Assembly (NCBI GenBank): GCA_001314625.1
Contig: LJSH01000002.1
Span: 278,458-342,457, forward strand
Reading direction: 5' to 3'
DNA from: Oceanicaulis sp. HLUCCA04
GTDB taxonomy: Bacteria; Pseudomonadota; Alphaproteobacteria; Caulobacterales; Maricaulaceae
DNA length: 64,000 nucleotides
Shown here: positions 1 to 8,960 of the stretch, in pieces
How positions within the stretch are numbered: position 1 is the first letter of the stretch
Layout: the number at the start of each line of letters is the position of its first letter
Notes under the pieces: model-generated
What the model was told of the DNA's origin: nothing
Seen by the model: the letters and a program-made list of their open reading frames with translations, nothing else
Database searches by the model: none
Position numbers and translations under genes: made by a program

Positions 1-1
1 T

Positions 2-358
2 GCGCTGGCAGGACGCTGGGTAAGCAGTGCCCCAGTGACGCGCGAAGGTGCCGTCTACGAGCATCGCGGGTATCAGGCCGGATATGAATTGAACCTGGAG
101 CCCGCGAACGGGAATACCGGAACCGGTACCGGCTCGATGTATGTCTATTCCCAGCCCGATGACAGCGTGTCCACGGGCGTTGGTTATACGATTGATGAAA
201 GCGGCGAGTTCGCGACACTTACCTTCAGCGGCAGGGCCTATCACCGGCAGCTTCGGACCAATGCGGGCCGCGGCATGCAGTGGCGTCTGACCGCCGACGG
301 CCGGATGACAGCGCAATCGGGACGCGAAACCTGGGTTGCCCAGCTAAGCAAGGAATAG
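2..358 (+). CDS. Partial hypothetical protein (5' end outside window)
   Basis: The reading frame is open from the first bases of the window and ends at a TAG at 356-358, so this is the C-terminal part of a longer gene. A GTG at 35 is in frame but has no ribosome site, and the frame continues upstream of it (ALAGRWVSSAPVT). The visible part has alternating short hydrophobic and glycine-rich stretches (GNTGTGTGSMYVYSQ) that suggest a beta-rich domain. I recognise no family. The lipoprotein gene at 423 follows on the same strand, and both look like small envelope proteins of similar layout. Confidence 0.55.
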   Translation, partial: ALAGRWVSSAPVTREGAVYEHRGYQAGYELNLEPANGNTGTGTGSMYVYSQPDDSVSTGVGYTIDESGEFATLTFSGRAYHRQLRTNAGRGMQWRLTADGRMTAQSGRETWVAQLSKE

Positions 359-422
359 AACCCTCAACGTTGACGGCCACTGGTCTCGCTTTTCCTGAAT
401 GATGATGAAGGGAGTTAGTTCG

Positions 423-800
423 GTGAAATCTGAACATTTGCGTGTTGTAGTTCTGGTAGCTGCCGCCGTTGCAGGACTTTCAGGGTGCAGCAATGCCGGA
501 CCGAATATGGATGGAGCTTGGGTATCGGAATCGATGCGCGATCCGTTTGAGTGCCAGTCGGGGCGCGTCATGGTTATCAATGGCGGCACCATCCAGTTTG
601 GTATCGCCGGCCGGGTTGTTCGATCATTTGAAGGCTTGGAGACCGAGGTCGGCGATGACGGCATGATCGTCATGCGGTCGGCTGAGGCGACGTTCCAGTT
701 CGCGCCGGGTGAATCTCCTGACGAGGTAACCCTGCTGTCCGGACCGATTGTAGTGGAGCATCACACATCGCGTACGCCTGCCGCCCTAGCTCGCTGCTAG
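423..800 (+). CDS. Small putative lipoprotein
   Basis: I place the start at the GTG at 423, because AAGGGAG at 408-414 sits 8 nt upstream; an in-frame ATG at 399 precedes that site. The protein then begins MKSEHLRVVVLVAAAVAGLSGC, a lipoprotein signal peptide with lipobox LSGC. The mature part of about 105 residues is probably beta-rich and ends in Cys (AALARC). I recognise no family. It lies 64 nt behind another small envelope-type gene on the same strand and converges on the amidohydrolase gene. Confidence 0.65.
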   Translation: MKSEHLRVVVLVAAAVAGLSGCSNAGPNMDGAWVSESMRDPFECQSGRVMVINGGTIQFGIAGRVVRSFEGLETEVGDDGMIVMRSAEATFQFAPGESPDEVTLLSGPIVVEHHTSRTPAALARC

Positions 801-813
801 GATCGCCGGCGGC

Positions 814-841
814 CGGGCAGTCGCCAAGGGGTGATTGCCCG
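814..841. terminator. Stem-loop between convergent genes
   Basis: The arms 814-825 (CGGGCAGTCGCC) and 830-841 (GGTGATTGCCCG) pair over 12 positions, two of them G-T, around the loop AAGG. It sits between the lipoprotein stop (800) and the amidohydrolase stop (906). No T-run follows on either side, so it may be a weak bidirectional terminator or an mRNA 3'-end stabiliser. Confidence 0.45.
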
Positions 842-905
842 TCCGTGGCGGCGTTGAGACGCTCAGCGTTCCTGTTTGCTGACCAGGCGCGCCGCTGCCG
901 ACCTC

Positions 906-2828
906 TTACTCGGCTGCCATTGCCTGAGCGGCCACGCTCGCCTCATTGTCGCGGTGCCTCAAGGCACGTCCCAGCTTTACCGTGCCGTGCGCCGGCGTGA
1001 ACTCACCGTCCTGCCAGACAATGCCGCCGCCCACGATGACATGACTTACCACACCGTCAGAACGGTTCACCAGCTGCTCGTGGTCAAAGGCGTCGCGATG
1101 CACAAAACGAAGACCGGCGTCAGAATCGTAGGCGCTTAAAGCCTGCGGATCGAGAATGGCAATGTCGGCGGTGTCCCCAATCTCGATCCGGCCGGCACTG
1201 ATGCCGATGAAATCGGCCGGATCGCGGGTCAGGCGCTTCACCTGGGCAGCGACCCGCTCCATGCCTTCGGCTTGCGCCAGCTGAAGGCAGCGCAGATTGC
1301 CGTCATAGAACGCCATATTGGTCAGGTGCGCGCCGGAATCGTTGAAGCCGGGGAAAATCTGCGGATCGATGAGCAGCTTCCCGACCACATCCATGTCCCG
1401 GTTGGCGGAAATGGTCCACCAGCGCAGGTCTGTATCGTAAAGCTGAAGCAGGCCAAGCACGAAATACGGCTCTCCGGCATCCGGCGTGGAGGCCATCAGG
1501 GGAAGGGCGTCGAACGCCGCGCGTTCCTCTTCCGACCGGATAATATCGGGTGTGTCAAAGCTGGCCTGATAGCGCTTGAAAACGTCTTCAAACGTTTCCC
1601 CCACCCAGTCGGCCGGACAGCCGGAATGGAATACCATTTTTGTCATGTCGCGGTCGAAGGCCATCTGCTCGGCGCGCATTTTGCGCTTTAGTCCGGCAAT
1701 GCCGCCCTGCTTGCCGTGCATCCACATTCTGGCGAAGCGTTTCTGATAGGACGGATCGGCCAGAATGCGCTGGCGGGCATCGCGATCTTCAAGATCAGGT
1801 TCGTTCAGTTCACGCAGCTCGGGAATCTCCTCCGCAAGCGGATTGACCGGCCCGTCCCAGTATAGCCGGAAGGGAGCCGCCAGCGCCTGAAAGCGGAAAT
1901 GCCCCTTGAAAAGCGAGGAATTGAGCAGGCGCGTGAGTATCTTGGCGAGCTTGACGAGATTGCGGTTGGCCGCCACATCCATGGCGGCGACAGCCGTCAC
2001 TTTGAGCGGCTTGCCGTGCAGGCTGCCGCTCGTCAGCAGGAAATTGCGAAACACCTCGGCCGGGTTGTCCTTGGGCGGAGTTGCCTGCCACATCCGCCCC
2101 CAGCGCCGCAGCACACCGGTGAGACGCTTGAGCTCGGCGTAACTGCCAAATTGTGACGGGATCTTCGTCTTGCGGTTCGGGTCTTCCGCCAGAAAATGGA
2201 ACGGCAGGGCATCAGTGGAAAAGCCCACATAGCCTTCGGACATAGCCGTGTCGACAAGAGCTTCCATGCGCTGCAACTCGTTCTCGGTCGGCTCGCGCGA
2301 CACACTCTCCTTCAGCCCCATCACCTCGGCACGCAGCATGGAATGCGGGATCATCGGCACAATGTTGACGCCCAGGTCAAGCGTGTCGAGATGGTCCAGA
2401 TACTCCGCTGTCGTCGACCAGCTGGCCAGATCGGCCGCCTTGCGCAGCACATGCTTGGGCATGTTCTCCACCCTGGCAAAGCAATCGACGATCGGATCCT
2501 CGCCATTGCGGCGCTGATTGCCAAAGCAGATGCCCAGCGAACAGTTCGACATCAGCACCGTTGTCGTGCCATGGCGCACCGCCTCGGGGAGGCCAGAGTC
2601 CAGCTCGACCTCCAGGTCGAAATGGGTGTGGATGTCCAGAAGCCCCGGCATCACCCATTTGCCGTGCGCGTCGACAGTCTTCGCGGCGCGGGCCGGGTCT
2701 AGATCACTGCCCCGTTCGGCAATGTGTCCGCCGGCAATGGCGATATCGCCAGTATGGGGGGCACCGCCACTGCCATCGATGACAAGTCCGCCCCGGATCA
2801 GCAGATCCCAGTCTTTTCTGGCGGCCAT
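906..2828 (-). CDS. N-acyl-D-amino-acid deacylase family amidohydrolase
   Basis: This 640-residue metal-dependent hydrolase belongs to the D-aminoacylase branch of the amidohydrolase superfamily (COG3653 type). The N-terminal composite domain carries the family opening (DLLIRGGLVIDGSG), followed by the metal-binding HTHFD at about residues 67-71. A late FNDSGAHL motif holds the catalytic Asp region, and the C-terminal composite-domain signature GDTADIAILDP follows. Members remove acyl groups from N-acyl-D-amino acids, but the family is broad and the substrate cannot be read here. There is no signal peptide, so it is probably cytoplasmic. The gene lies 31 nt downstream of the hydrolase gene at 2860 on the same strand and may be co-transcribed with it. 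Confidence 0.85.
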   Translation of the reverse strand: MAARKDWDLLIRGGLVIDGSGGAPHTGDIAIAGGHIAERGSDLDPARAAKTVDAHGKWVMPGLLDIHTHFDLEVELDSGLPEAVRHGTTTVLMSNCSLGICFGNQRRNGEDPIVDCFARVENMPKHVLRKAADLASWSTTAEYLDHLDTLDLGVNIVPMIPHSMLRAEVMGLKESVSREPTENELQRMEALVDTAMSEGYVGFSTDALPFHFLAEDPNRKTKIPSQFGSYAELKRLTGVLRRWGRMWQATPPKDNPAEVFRNFLLTSGSLHGKPLKVTAVAAMDVAANRNLVKLAKILTRLLNSSLFKGHFRFQALAAPFRLYWDGPVNPLAEEIPELRELNEPDLEDRDARQRILADPSYQKRFARMWMHGKQGGIAGLKRKMRAEQMAFDRDMTKMVFHSGCPADWVGETFEDVFKRYQASFDTPDIIRSEEERAAFDALPLMASTPDAGEPYFVLGLLQLYDTDLRWWTISANRDMDVVGKLLIDPQIFPGFNDSGAHLTNMAFYDGNLRCLQLAQAEGMERVAAQVKRLTRDPADFIGISAGRIEIGDTADIAILDPQALSAYDSDAGLRFVHRDAFDHEQLVNRSDGVVSHVIVGGGIVWQDGEFTPAHGTVKLGRALRHRDNEASVAAQAMAAE

Positions 2829-2859
2829 GATTGTCTCCTCTGTCGCTTTGCGAGCTAAC

Positions 2860-3762
2860 TTAAAGTGTATGCGCCTTGCGGTGGAAATCCATGAAGGCGT
2901 CGAGAACCGCCTTTGGGGCCTCTACCTGCGGGTAGTGGCCAATGCCCTCAAGTATGACGGTGTCAGGGTCAGGCACCAGCTCGCGGTAGCGCGCCACCAT
3001 GTGTGCGCCCGAAACCGGGTCAGCCCCGCCATCAATGACGCGCAAGGGGATGGCCGCCTGCTGTAGCGCTTCTACCCAGCGCTCCCTGTTGGCACGCCGC
3101 TCGGCGATATAGCGGATGAGCTTGTGTCCTATCGGCTTCATGCCGCCATTGAACTCGACCATTGCCCAGAAATCCTTCAACTCGGCAGGCTCCGGCTTGG
3201 TCTGTGGCCCGAATACCTCGCTGAAACCGGCATTGAACCGGCTTTCGCTCATCAGGCGCGAGACAAGAAACCCGATCGGCGAATGGAGGAGCCGCTGATT
3301 GAATGTCGCCAGATGGGTTTCGGGAAAAAGCCCGCCATTGAGCAACACAATCGATTGCAGATGCGGTGTTCGCGCGTCACCGCCATTGTGTCGGGCCAGC
3401 AATTCCTGTGCAACGGTATCGCCATAGTCATGGGCCAGAATGTGCATGTGGGTGATGTTCAGTTCTGCTGCCAGTCCGGCCAGAAGATCAGCCTGATCCT
3501 TGATCGAGTAGGCGTAGGCCCGTGGCTTGGCCGAAAACCCGAAGCCGATCATATCGACGGCTAGCAGCCGGAAATGATCTGCCAGTGCGTCCCACATGGC
3601 CACCCAGTCCCAGGACGCCGTCGGAAATCCGTGGATCAGAAGCAGGACAGGACGGCTGTCATCGCTCCAGTCCCCGCCCTTCCAGTAGGCAATGGCCTGC
3701 TCCTTCCAACACCAGGAGAGGCTTTTCTGACGCCAGTCTTCCAGCGCAGGGGACAAGGGCAT
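2860..3762 (-). CDS. Alpha/beta hydrolase, MEST-like (Asp nucleophile)
   Basis: The protein has an alpha/beta-hydrolase fold with oxyanion-hole motif HGFP and nucleophile elbow AHDYGD. The usual Ser is replaced by Asp, as in epoxide hydrolases and haloalkane dehalogenases. The order HGFPTASWDW, HDYGDTVAQELL, NGGLFPETH, VFGP and GHYPQVE closely follows what I remember of animal MEST (PEG1). The probable catalytic His is in GIGHYPQ near the C-terminus. I chose the ATG at 3762 (MPLSPAL); ATG 3777 and an upstream extension to 3819 are also open, and none has a strong ribosome site. The substrate is unknown. It reads away from the carotenoid gene at 3900. Confidence 0.8.
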   Translation of the reverse strand: MPLSPALEDWRQKSLSWCWKEQAIAYWKGGDWSDDSRPVLLLIHGFPTASWDWVAMWDALADHFRLLAVDMIGFGFSAKPRAYAYSIKDQADLLAGLAAELNITHMHILAHDYGDTVAQELLARHNGGDARTPHLQSIVLLNGGLFPETHLATFNQRLLHSPIGFLVSRLMSESRFNAGFSEVFGPQTKPEPAELKDFWAMVEFNGGMKPIGHKLIRYIAERRANRERWVEALQQAAIPLRVIDGGADPVSGAHMVARYRELVPDPDTVILEGIGHYPQVEAPKAVLDAFMDFHRKAHTL

Positions 3763-3899
3763 AAGGCAGACTTTCATGCAGCACACGGAGCACGACGGTA
3801 GACTTCGCTGACTGACCACTCAACAGGTTTTGACCGATTGCGATCTGCCGCAAGATTGGGAATGCTGCGCGGGTCTCAATTTGCCGGAGGGTGTCAGGC

Positions 3900-4982
3900 G
3901 TGCGCCCCGATGTGGACGTAATCATAATTGGCGCCGGGCTGGCCGGGCTTGCCCTGGCCGGACGCCTCGCACAATCGGGCCAGCGGCGCATGCGCGTGGA
4001 GCTACTGGAACAGGCCAAAGCCCCGGCGCCGGGACAGCGAAGCTGGAGCTGGTTCGAGGATGGCCCGGCCCGTATCGCGTTCGACGCAAGCTGGCCCCGC
4101 TGGGAAGTCGGCTCCGGATTTCTTATGGCGGGTCAGGCGTTCTCTCACGGACGTTACGGGCTGGTGCGCGGCAGCACTTTCACCGAACCTGCCTTGTCGG
4201 CGATTTCAGCCAGCCCCTCGGTCGTGCTGCGCCATGGGGTGATCGTCAGCGCGATTCATGCTGTCCAGGGCGGCGCTCATGTGGAAACGGCTCATGGTGC
4301 GCTATCGGCACGGCTGGTGATCGACACGCGTCCGGGCGGGGCAGAGCTTTTGGGGCGGGCCCGCCGGGTGCGAACGGGCATACGCGCCGAAGTGCGTACA
4401 GGAGCGGCGTGTTTTGCCCCTGACACAGCGGTCCTGATTCACCGCTTGCGCCGCGACGGTGCTGCGCTCGCCTTCGAAACCATCTTGCCGCTGGCGCCTG
4501 ACCATGCCGCGATCGAGGCTGTGCGTATTGCCCCGTCAGGAGATGAAGGACGCCCCGATTTCGACGGTGCAGTCGAGCGCATCGTGCAGGGCCTTGCCAC
4601 CGATATCAGCGCGCGCACGCGCAGTGCCAGCCCGTTCGGCCTCTCCGACCGATGGCCCCGGTGCCCGGCATCCCTCCGGATGGCGTCCAGCCGTGGCGCA
4701 AGCCTAGCGCTGGCGGGGGCATCGGGGCGTGACGCGCAGCGCTCGCTCCTATGGGCAAGACTGGCATCTGAGGCACTTGAAAACGGTGAATCTCCGCCCG
4801 GTCTGCCCGCTCAGTCATTGCCCGCACGTCTCGGCGGCAAATTACTGTTCAGCCGGCTGCTGGAGCGTCCGTCCCGCCTTGTCGCCATGGCCGAGCGCGC
4901 AGGCGGTGACAGCGTGGTTCGCATGGCAGCCGGCAGCGCCACGCTGGCTGACGCCCTCAAATTGATATGGGCGGGGCGCTAG
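3900..4982 (+). CDS. crtY: Lycopene beta-cyclase (CrtY family)
   Basis: A flavoprotein-like lycopene cyclase of 360 residues. The N-terminus has the dinucleotide-binding fingerprint [19 protein letters not shown], followed by the CrtY-type SWSWFEDG segment and, in the middle, the family's TRPGG stretch. CrtY closes the ends of lycopene to beta-ionone rings on the way to beta-carotene-derived pigments. I place the start at GTG 3900, because GGAGG at 3886-3890 is then 9 nt upstream, whereas the GTG at 3891 directly abuts it. No other carotenoid gene is nearby. The stop overlaps the ilvD stop by 4 nt in convergent orientation. Confidence 0.82.
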   Translation: MRPDVDVIIIGAGLAGLALAGRLAQSGQRRMRVELLEQAKAPAPGQRSWSWFEDGPARIAFDASWPRWEVGSGFLMAGQAFSHGRYGLVRGSTFTEPALSAISASPSVVLRHGVIVSAIHAVQGGAHVETAHGALSARLVIDTRPGGAELLGRARRVRTGIRAEVRTGAACFAPDTAVLIHRLRRDGAALAFETILPLAPDHAAIEAVRIAPSGDEGRPDFDGAVERIVQGLATDISARTRSASPFGLSDRWPRCPASLRMASSRGASLALAGASGRDAQRSLLWARLASEALENGESPPGLPAQSLPARLGGKLLFSRLLERPSRLVAMAERAGGDSVVRMAAGSATLADALKLIWAGR

Positions 4983-6667
4983 CGCCGGTCGAACGGAAAC
5001 GAGGTCACTGCGCCGTCTGATGCAGATGATACCAGCGCGGCGTATTTGGCGTACGCACCGGACCGGTAACGCGGCACGGGCGGCGTAAACCCGGCCTTGG
5101 CCCGCGCGGCCAGGTCTGCGCCGGTGTCGATACGCCGGGCCTCCACATCAATGGTGATGATGTCGCCATCCTCAATAAAGGCAATGGGTCCGCCATGGGC
5201 CGCCTCGGGCGCAACATGCCCGACCATGAAGCCGAAAGTCGCACCGGAGAAACGCCCGTCCGTGATCAGCGCCACATCGTCACCCAGTCCCGCGCCTTGC
5301 AGGGCGGCAGTAACGGCCAGCATCTCGCGCATGCCAGGTCCGCCCGCAGGGCCCTCATAACGGATGATGACAACATCGCCTTTGGTGATCACGCCTGACT
5401 GCACAGCCTCAAAGCACGCTTCCTCGCTGTCGAAGACGCGCGCCGGGCCTTCGAAACGCAGCCGGTCATGGCCCGCCAGCTTGGCGACGCAACCCTGTGG
5501 CGCGAGATCGCCGTAAAGAATGCCAAATCCGCCGCGCGATTTAAGCGGCTTGCCGGCTGACAAAATGACGTCCTGTCCTCTCACCTCGGCTGCATCGGCG
5601 ACCAGTGCGAACAGCGTGTCTCCGGTTACGGTCGGGGTGTCGGTAATCAGGCCTGCCTCTTTTAGCCTTCGCCCCAGCAATGGCGTTCCGCCGGCCCGGG
5701 CCATGTCGGGGGCCATATAGCGTCCGCCCGGCTTCAGATCGGCGATGACCGGTGTGGTCCGCGAAACGGCGTCAAAATCGTCAATATTGAAATCCTCGCG
5801 CGACAGCCCGGCTTCGCGGGCAATCGCGATCAGATGCAGTACCGCATTGGTTGAGCCGGCCGTGGCGCTGACCGCGGCGGCGGCGTTCTTCAGTGATGCA
5901 GGCGTGATGAACTGACGGGCGTTGCGCCGCTCACGGAAGGCTTCAACGACAAGCTCTCCGGCACGGCGGGCGGCCTCCGGCTTGCGGGTGTCGGTGGCCG
6001 GAACATCGTTGAGCCCCATCGGTGACAGACCCAGAAAGGTCAATGCCAGCGCCATTGTGTTGGCTGTAAACTGCCCGCCGCATGCGCCGGCGCCGGGGCA
6101 GGCCCGGCGCTCGACCTCACTCAGCTCCTCTTCACTGATCCGCCCGGCTGCACAGGCGCCGACAGCCTCGAATACATCCTGAATGGTGACGGCTTTATCG
6201 CCCAGCCGCCCCGGCATGATCGAGCCGCCATAAAGGATCACGCTGGGCAAATCGAGGCGGGCTACAGCCATGGCAGCTGCAGGGATTGTCTTGTCACACC
6301 CGGCGAGAAACAGAACGGCGTCGAGGCAATGTCCGCGTACGGCCAGTTCGGCAGAATCGGTTATACACTCGCGGCTCATCAGGCTGGCGCGCATGCCTTC
6401 GGTGCCCATGGCGATGCCATCGGTGACGACGATGGTATTGAAATCAACCGGCGTACCGCCCGCCGCGATAATGCCCTCCCGGGCATGATCGGCCAGCGTG
6501 TTCAGATGCATGTTGCAAGGGGTGACGCTGGTCCAGGTATTGACGATGGCAATCATGGGCCTGGCCATAGCTGCATCATCATATCCTGCAGCCCGCAGCA
6601 TCGCCCTGGCTGGCGCGCGGTGCGGGCCTTCGACAAGGCGGCGGGACGGGGATGCAGGTATCGCCAT
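4979..6667 (-). CDS. ilvD: Dihydroxy-acid dehydratase
   Basis: IlvD is the Fe-S dehydratase that makes 2-ketoisovalerate and 2-keto-3-methylvalerate for valine and isoleucine. The 562-residue length is usual. Family motifs are clear: [10 protein letters not shown] near residue 43, [23 protein letters not shown] with cluster-ligand cysteines, and [11 protein letters not shown] near the C-terminus. Its ATG shares one base with the thrC stop (ATGA at 6664-6667), so it is translationally coupled as the last gene of the thr operon. That puts an isoleucine/valine step under the thr leader, whose peptide contains both Thr and Ile codons. Confidence 0.96.
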   Translation of the reverse strand: MAIPASPSRRLVEGPHRAPARAMLRAAGYDDAAMARPMIAIVNTWTSVTPCNMHLNTLADHAREGIIAAGGTPVDFNTIVVTDGIAMGTEGMRASLMSRECITDSAELAVRGHCLDAVLFLAGCDKTIPAAAMAVARLDLPSVILYGGSIMPGRLGDKAVTIQDVFEAVGACAAGRISEEELSEVERRACPGAGACGGQFTANTMALALTFLGLSPMGLNDVPATDTRKPEAARRAGELVVEAFRERRNARQFITPASLKNAAAAVSATAGSTNAVLHLIAIAREAGLSREDFNIDDFDAVSRTTPVIADLKPGGRYMAPDMARAGGTPLLGRRLKEAGLITDTPTVTGDTLFALVADAAEVRGQDVILSAGKPLKSRGGFGILYGDLAPQGCVAKLAGHDRLRFEGPARVFDSEEACFEAVQSGVITKGDVVIIRYEGPAGGPGMREMLAVTAALQGAGLGDDVALITDGRFSGATFGFMVGHVAPEAAHGGPIAFIEDGDIITIDVEARRIDTGADLAARAKAGFTPPVPRYRSGAYAKYAALVSSASDGAVTSFPFDRR

Positions 6668-7986
6668 CAGGCCCGCCGTGCTGTGCCAGCTGGCTGTTCA
6701 GGATCACCGGACAGGGCCAGCGCGAGCGCGTTGAGGTCGGGGTCGAGCTCCTGCCGGTGCGTTGTCCGGCCAAGAACAGCTTTCAGCGCAGGACCGGGAT
6801 GGATTGTCTGGCCGATAAGCGGCTCGACGATATCGGCGAACTTGAATGGGTGCGCGGTCGCGGCGGTAATCCAGACACACTGCTCGCGTGCCGCTTCGGG
6901 AAGCCGGTGCCAGGCTTCTGCGCCGATGGCCGAGTGGGGGCACCATATATAGCCCGACCGCGCGAAGTCGTCGCGTATCCGTGTCCGGATAGACGCGTCG
7001 TCCACCCGTTCCACGCCCATGGCGCGCTGGTCAGCGCCCAGCCGGTCGAGGCGCTCGAAATTGCTCGGGGCACCGATATCCATGGCATTGGCCAGCGTCG
7101 CGACAGACGGGCGCGGCCTGTACCGCCCGGTCTGGCTCCATTCGTGCAGCGTCTCGTTGGCGTTTGTGGCGATAACGACAGGGCCGATGGGAAAGCCCAT
7201 GGCGCGCGCATAGAGCGCTGCCAGGCCATGGCCCAGATTGCCGCTGGGAATGATCAGGCCGGGCAATATCCCGCTGGAGCGCCACACCTTCAGCGCCGCA
7301 TCGGCCAGATACACTATTTGCGGCAGCAGCCGTACGATATTGATCGAATTGGCCGAGGTCAGCCGGTGGCGGCGCGAGAGGCCGGCGTCTTCGAAAGCGG
7401 ATTTCACTAGCGTCTGGCAGGCATCGAAATCGCCATTTACCCGAAAAGCCCGTACCGGGTCATTCCAGCAGGTGAGCTGGTGTTCCTGGAATGCCGAAAC
7501 CCTGCCTTTGGGATACAGCACCGCCAGATGGATCCCGCGCCGCCCTTCGGCGGCTTGAGCGGCGGCTCCGCCCGTATCACCGGATGTCGCTACCAGCACC
7601 GTAAACGGATCATCGTCGCCGGCAAGATGGTCCAGCGCCGCTATCAGGAAGCGCGTGCCAAAATCCTTGAAGGCGCCGGTCGGCCCGTGGAACAGCTCAA
7701 GCGCGCGAAGGCTGGGCCGCGCCGGATCAGGAATCGTCAGGGGCACAGGAAAGTCAAAGGCCCCATCGCAAAGTTGCGGCAGGTGGGGCTCCAGGGCATC
7801 GCCTGCGAAAAACGGCTCCAGCAACTGCCGGGCCAGGCCGGATAGCGAAAGGTCAGGGCTGAAATCGCCCGCACTGACGCGTGGCAGGCTTTCCGGCACA
7901 AACAGCCCTCCGCCCGGCGCGCCGCCCTGCCGCATCGCATCAGTCAGCGCAACTGACTGCCCCCCGCGTGTGGAGACGTATTTCAC
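6667..7986 (-). CDS. thrC: Threonine synthase
   Basis: PLP enzyme converting O-phosphohomoserine to threonine. The N-terminus (MKYVSTRGG) and the PLP lysine in [11 protein letters not shown] (about K107) are typical. [10 protein letters not shown] is the phosphate/PLP loop and [13 protein letters not shown] is a strong ThrC signature. The 439-residue length fits the bacterial family. The start overlaps the thrB stop by 4 nt (ATGA, 7983-7986) and the stop overlaps the ilvD start, so thrB-thrC-ilvD form a tightly coupled set. Confidence 0.96.
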   Translation of the reverse strand: MKYVSTRGGQSVALTDAMRQGGAPGGGLFVPESLPRVSAGDFSPDLSLSGLARQLLEPFFAGDALEPHLPQLCDGAFDFPVPLTIPDPARPSLRALELFHGPTGAFKDFGTRFLIAALDHLAGDDDPFTVLVATSGDTGGAAAQAAEGRRGIHLAVLYPKGRVSAFQEHQLTCWNDPVRAFRVNGDFDACQTLVKSAFEDAGLSRRHRLTSANSINIVRLLPQIVYLADAALKVWRSSGILPGLIIPSGNLGHGLAALYARAMGFPIGPVVIATNANETLHEWSQTGRYRPRPSVATLANAMDIGAPSNFERLDRLGADQRAMGVERVDDASIRTRIRDDFARSGYIWCPHSAIGAEAWHRLPEAAREQCVWITAATAHPFKFADIVEPLIGQTIHPGPALKAVLGRTTHRQELDPDLNALALALSGDPEQPAGTARRA

Positions 7987-8957
7987 TTTACCGGCTCCGC
8001 GACCGGTTCCAGCCGTGCGCCGCGTGAATTGATGGGCGCATGATAGGTGCGCGCGTCCTGCCCTTCAGAGGCGAACGCGGCGCGCATCGCCTCTTCCACG
8101 CGCTCACGGTCTGCCTCCAGACTCCAGGCGAACATGGAAGGACCTGACCCCGAGAAGGAGCACCCCAGCGCGCCGGCCTGCAGTGCGGCCGCCTTGACCG
8201 CCGGCAGGGCAGGCAGGAGATAGCGGCGTTGCGGTTCTACCAGCACATCGTCCAGACCCGCCCGGATGAGAGCGTGATCATTGGCAGCGCAGCCGGCCAC
8301 GAAGGCTGCCAGACGCCGCGAATGGTCCACGACCGTTTCCATGGGAATGGTTGGGCGCAATATCCCGCGCGCCGCGCGCGTTTCGATCTCGGCATCCGGG
8401 TGAGCGATGATCGAGACGATGCCCGTGGGCGAGGGGATGGCCCTGACCTGACTGGCGTCCAGGCGCGCTGCGATCACCAGCCCGCCCAGAAGGCTTGCCA
8501 TCACATTGTCCCAGGGCGGCGGATCAGACGAGACCCGCTCGCCTTCAAGGGCGAACATGAGCAGATCCTCGTGCGCAAAGGGGTTGTCCAGCATGGCGTT
8601 GACGGCCACCACGGCGGCGACCGCAGACGCGGCCGAGCCGCCCATTCCTGCGCTGAGCGGCACGCCCTTGTCGATATCCAGCCGGACACCAAACCTGGCA
8701 TCGGCAGCCTTGAGAAGTGCTTGCGCGGCTGCCAGCGCCGTGTTGCGTTCGGGTGCTTCGGGAAGGTTTTTTAACATCCCGGTAACCTTGCCCAGCCTGA
8801 CACCGGGCGCCTCCTCGCGAGAAGCCGTGACCGTGTCCTGAAGGGCATCAAATGCTTGCCCCAATATGTCAAAACCCGGACCCACATTACCGATACTGGC
8901 CGGGGCACTTGCTCTGGCGATGTCTTTCACCGCACGCATCCTTTTCTGTCCGCCCAT
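7983..8957 (-). CDS. thrB: Homoserine kinase, GHMP type
   Basis: Phosphorylates homoserine for ThrC. It belongs to the GHMP kinase family: ASIGNVGPGFDILG at the N-terminus, the ATP loop PLSAGMGGSAAS at about residues 100-111, and a late GCSFSGSGPSMFA motif. Many alphaproteobacteria instead use an unrelated APH-fold homoserine kinase, so this enterobacterial-type enzyme is of interest for the origin of the operon. The start at 8957 has GAGGG about 9 nt upstream inside the end of thrA; an internal ATG at 8939 has AAAAGG abutting it and is less likely. The gap to the thrA stop is 3 nt. Confidence 0.94.
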   Translation of the reverse strand: MGGQKRMRAVKDIARASAPASIGNVGPGFDILGQAFDALQDTVTASREEAPGVRLGKVTGMLKNLPEAPERNTALAAAQALLKAADARFGVRLDIDKGVPLSAGMGGSAASAVAAVVAVNAMLDNPFAHEDLLMFALEGERVSSDPPPWDNVMASLLGGLVIAARLDASQVRAIPSPTGIVSIIAHPDAEIETRAARGILRPTIPMETVVDHSRRLAAFVAGCAANDHALIRAGLDDVLVEPQRRYLLPALPAVKAAALQAGALGCSFSGSGPSMFAWSLEADRERVEEAMRAAFASEGQDARTYHAPINSRGARLEPVAEPVK

Positions 8958-8960
8958 CGA

